Shown one piece after another: positions 6,001 to 6,649 of a stretch of 6,649 nt of DNA. Source of the DNA: Thermoanaerobaculia bacterium (GTDB lineage: Bacteria; Acidobacteriota; Thermoanaerobaculia; Multivoradales; UBA5704). The notes under the pieces were generated by a model that saw nothing but the letters and a program-made list of their open reading frames with translations, was not told the origin of the DNA and searched no databases. How positions within the stretch are numbered: position 1 is the stretch's first letter; the number at the start of each line of letters is the position of its first letter. The position numbers were made by a program, and so were the translations under genes. The stretch lies in assembly GCA_030150965.1 (NCBI GenBank), contig JASLEW010000917.1, positions 1-6,649 on the forward strand, read 5' to 3'.

Positions 6001-6649
6001 GCTGCCCGCGGCTCCGGCTGCGGCGGCTCCGGCGGCGGCGTTGCGCAGCCCGACCGAGGAGGTGCTGAGCGGCCTCTTTGCCGAGGTGCTGGGGAGCGGC
6101 GCGGCGGCGGCCGGCGCCGCGGCCGACTTCTTCGCCCTCGGCGGTCATTCGCTGCTCGCCACGCAGCTGATCTCGCGGGTGCGCGACTCGTTCGGCGTCC
6201 AGCTGCCGCTCGCCGCGCTCTTCGAGCAGCCGACGGTCGCGGGCCTGGCGGAGCGCATCGAGCGGTCGGCCTGGATGGGCGCGCCGCCGCCGCTGCTGCC
6301 GGCCGCCCGGGGCGGCGGCCTGCCGCTGTCCTTCGCCCAGCAGCGCCTCTGGTTCCTCGACCAGCTGCGCGGCGGGCCGATCTACAACATGCCGCTCGCG
6401 CTGCGGGCGAGCGGCGCGCTGTCGCCGCCGCGCCTGCGGGCGGCGCTGGCGGGCGTGGTGCGCCGTCACGAGGTGCTGCGCACGGTCTTCCGCGGCTCGG
6501 CGGCCGGCGCGGTGCAGGTGGTGTTGCCGGCGGACGCTCCTCCGACAGCCGCGGAGCCGCCCACCGCCTTGCGGCTGCCGCTGGTGGACCTCGGCGCGCT
6601 CCCCGCCGCGCGGCGCGAGGCGGCGGCCGCCGCCGCCGTCGCCGGCGAG
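2..6649 (+). CDS. Multimodular nonribosomal peptide synthetase, internal fragment (A-T-C-A-T-C)
   Basis: This cytoplasmic megasynthase activates amino acids as aminoacyl-AMP, tethers them to phosphopantetheine arms and joins them by condensation. The frame from base 2 to base 6649 has 2216 codons and no stop, and both ends are cut by the window. Domain order by residue is A1 (12-700), T1 (737-808), C1 (862-1309), A2 (1321-1993), T2 (2016-2089) and C2 (from 2107). All catalytic motifs are in this one frame: two YTSGSTGRPKG loops, two YRTGD motifs, two NGKVDRR lysine motifs, two GGHS carrier serines and one HHIVSDG condensation motif. There is no epimerase, methyltransferase or thioesterase domain, so the gene must continue on both sides or pass its chain to partner proteins. 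Four low-complexity inserts sit inside the A domains without breaking the frame. The NRPS identity is certain. The product and the organism are unknown. Confidence 0.98.
466..753 (+). repeat. 9-bp tandem repeat coding (Gly-Ser-x)n, inserted between a2 and a3 of A1
   Basis: About 31-32 degenerate 9-bp units follow the consensus GGGATCTCC or GGGATCGGC. They are most regular from about 601 to 744. In the NRPS frame they code a flexible Gly-Ser-Ala/Pro/Leu chain (GSAGSPGSLGSLGSPGSAG and similar). The a2 motif ends at residue 100 and a3 begins at 271, a gap of about 170 residues compared with about 60 in GrsA. The excess is therefore about 110 residues, mostly this repeat plus short flanks. The unit length is a multiple of three, and the reading frame is the same before and after it. 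Codons used here (GGA, TCT, TCA, TTG, CAA) are scarce elsewhere in the gene. In the +1-shifted frame the same DNA reads Gly-Ile-Gly/Ser with GC-ending codons, but that frame stops at 790-792 and is not the gene. Confidence 0.93.
1295..1438 (+). repeat. 18-bp tandem repeat coding (Ala-Asp-Leu-Pro-x-x)8, inserted between a5 and a6 of A1
   Basis: Eight contiguous 18-bp units resemble GCCGACCTGCCGGTGGGG. In frame they code ADLPAA, ADLPVR, SDLPVG, ADLPAG, ADLPSA, ADLPVG, ADLPAA and ADLPAV. A non-repetitive Arg-rich tail follows (about 1439-1506, including GRGHRDGRESRGERQPR). The normal fold then resumes at LPVGRPTGGHRVYVVD. The distance from the a5 glutamate to the a6 glycine is 114 residues here and 47 in A2, so about 67 residues are extra. 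The insert lies on a loop beside the substrate pocket region, between the end of the specificity segment and a6. The acidic repeat and the basic tail could interact, but that is only inference. Confidence 0.95.
2102..2209 (+). other. A1-T1 linker, Gly/Ala/His-rich
   Basis: About 36 residues separate the a10 lysine motif from the carrier helix 1 (RTPAEEVLAAAW). The stretch is dominated by Gly, Ala, Pro and His (AAAGAAHAAPGGHPGDAGAAG). A-T linkers are usually shorter; the equivalent A2-T2 linker here is about 22 residues and Ala/Pro-rich. It probably acts as a flexible tether that lets the carrier swing between A1 and C1. I see no clear tandem unit. Confidence 0.6.
2210..2427 (+). other. Peptidyl carrier (thiolation) domain T1
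   Basis: This domain carries the amino acid activated by A1 on a phosphopantetheine arm. It shows the standard four-helix layout: TPAEEVLAAAWSDLLG (helix 1), then DDDFFARGGHSLLATQLMSRV with the modified serine at residue 769 (bases 2306-2308), then FGVELPLRSLFEQPTVGGLA. Length and motifs are normal. C1 follows directly with no epimerase, so T1 is expected to present an L-amino acid. Confidence 0.96.
2428..2584 (+). other. T1-C1 linker, long and disordered
   Basis: About 52 residues rich in Arg, Ala, Pro and Gly lie between the carrier and the condensation domain. The matching T2-C2 linker (6271-6319) has only about 16. It includes GDLPEVRR, which resembles one unit of the Ala-Asp-Leu-Pro repeat in A1, although a single match could be chance. 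No domain is recognised in it. Confidence 0.6.
2585..3928 (+). other. Condensation domain C1, expected LCL type
   Basis: This domain forms the peptide bond between the chain on T1 (donor) and the amino acid on T2 (acceptor). Motifs in order are C1 LSFAQQRLWFL, C2 RHEVLRTRF, C3 HHIVSDGWS (residues 994-1002, catalytic second His 995), C4 YADFAAWQRGWL, C5 IGFFVNLLALR, then QQDLPFEKLVEEL and HHPLFQVLF. At about 450 residues the length is normal. The active-site HHxxxDG motif is intact, so the domain should be active. The LCL assignment rests mainly on context, because no epimerase precedes it; sequence alone does not settle LCL against DCL for me. No repeat insert is present in this domain, in contrast to both A domains. 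Confidence 0.95.
4445..4723 (+). repeat. 9-bp tandem repeat coding (Ala-Glu-Arg/Gly/Ser)n, inserted between a2 and a3 of A2
   Basis: Thirty-one in-phase 9-bp units resemble GCCGAGAGG or GCTGAGAGG. They code AER, AEG, AES, ADR, TER and similar triplets. The a2-a3 gap is 180 residues here, against about 60 in GrsA, so the excess is about 120. The coded chain is rich in Ala, Glu and Arg, with like charges every third residue, so it is probably helical and highly charged rather than flexible. The + strand is strongly purine-rich. Arginine is coded mostly by AGG and AGA, while the rest of the gene uses CGG and CGC almost exclusively, and GCT is common here but rare elsewhere. The frame is preserved across the insert, and the normal fold resumes at LDLSPAAGDALAYVIYTSG. 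The insert occupies the same site as the Gly-Ser repeat in A1 but shares no sequence with it. Confidence 0.95.
5690..5869 (+). repeat. Ala/Pro-rich insert between a8 and a9 of A2, with a 16-bp direct repeat
   Basis: About 60 residues of almost pure Ala, Pro, Gly, Thr and Met separate LVAYVV from the conserved ELRRALGAQLPEYMVP. From the end of a8 to a9 is 102 residues here and 53 in A1, so about 49 are extra. Unlike the other inserts it is not a regular array. It does contain an exact 16-bp direct repeat, CCGGCCACGCCGGCCG, at 5831-5846 and 5858-5873, spaced 27 bp apart (a multiple of three), so both copies read PATPA in frame. It lies in the small C-terminal subdomain that rotates during the adenylation-thiolation switch. 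Confidence 0.85.
6047..6270 (+). other. Peptidyl carrier (thiolation) domain T2
   Basis: This domain holds the amino acid activated by A2 and then the dipeptidyl chain after C1 acts. Helix 1 is SPTEEVLSGLFAEVLG, and the modification site is ADFFALGGHSLLATQL with Ser 2050 (bases 6149-6151). FGVQLPLAALFEQPTVAGLAERIE completes the fold. The loop after helix 1 is Ala-rich (GSGAAAAGAAADFF) where T1 has the common VERVGRDDDFF, a small sign of composition drift. The domain should be functional. It is very similar to T1 at the DNA level around the carrier serine and FEQPTV. Confidence 0.95.
6320..6649 (+). other. Condensation domain C2, N-terminal part only
   Basis: This domain would pass the chain from T2 to the next module. 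Only the first 110 residues are in view: LPLSFAQQRLWFLDQLR, the NMPLALRASGAL segment and RRHEVLRTVF, then an Ala/Pro-rich stretch. The window ends before the catalytic HHxxxDG motif, so activity and subtype cannot be judged. No epimerase lies between T2 and this domain, which favours an LCL type. The segment between RTVF and VDLGALP is rather long and rich in Ala, Pro and Thr, so another loop expansion may begin here. Confidence 0.92.

Overview
The window is the interior of one very large nonribosomal peptide synthetase (NRPS) gene on the + strand. A single frame, starting at base 2, stays open to the last base (2216 codons, no stop), so neither the true start nor the stop lies here. I see no promoter, ribosome binding site, terminator, RNA gene, CRISPR array, transposon or intergenic gap. 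The DNA is extremely GC-rich, with strong G/C third-position preference. That fits a high-GC producer of large synthetases, such as a myxobacterium, an actinomycete or an acidobacterium. The style of the condensation and carrier motifs (LPLSFAQQRLWFL, FEQPTV) makes me lean to Acidobacteriota or Myxococcota, but this is a weak inference.

Layout: A1 (about 35-2101) - T1 (2210-2427) - C1 (2585-3928) - A2 (3962-5980) - T2 (6047-6270) - start of C2 (6320 to window end). This is a canonical A-T | C-A-T | C... assembly line, with no epimerase, methyltransferase or thioesterase domain in view. A1 loads its amino acid on T1. C1 joins that acyl chain to the amino acid that A2 loads on T2. The dipeptidyl unit would then pass to C2. 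With no epimerase between T1 and C1, C1 is expected to be of the LCL type. The A2 pocket code reads DAFFLGVTF(K), which points to a branched aliphatic residue (Ile or Val). The A1 code reads DLEELGVIN(K), is acidic, and I cannot assign it.

The striking feature is a set of low-complexity tandem-repeat inserts, all in frame, inside both adenylation domains. A1 has a 9-bp repeat coding Gly-Ser-x between core motifs a2 and a3, and an 18-bp repeat coding Ala-Asp-Leu-Pro-x-x between a5 and a6. A2 has an unrelated 9-bp repeat coding Ala-Glu-Arg/Gly at the same a2-a3 position, and an Ala/Pro-rich stretch between a8 and a9. The two a2-a3 repeat blocks are about the same length (about 31 units each) but share no sequence. 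The a2-a3 and a8-a9 junctions are also where natural 'interrupted' A domains carry inserted methyltransferase-type domains. Codon use inside the repeats differs sharply from the surrounding gene, which points to DNA-level repeat growth inside tolerant protein loops.
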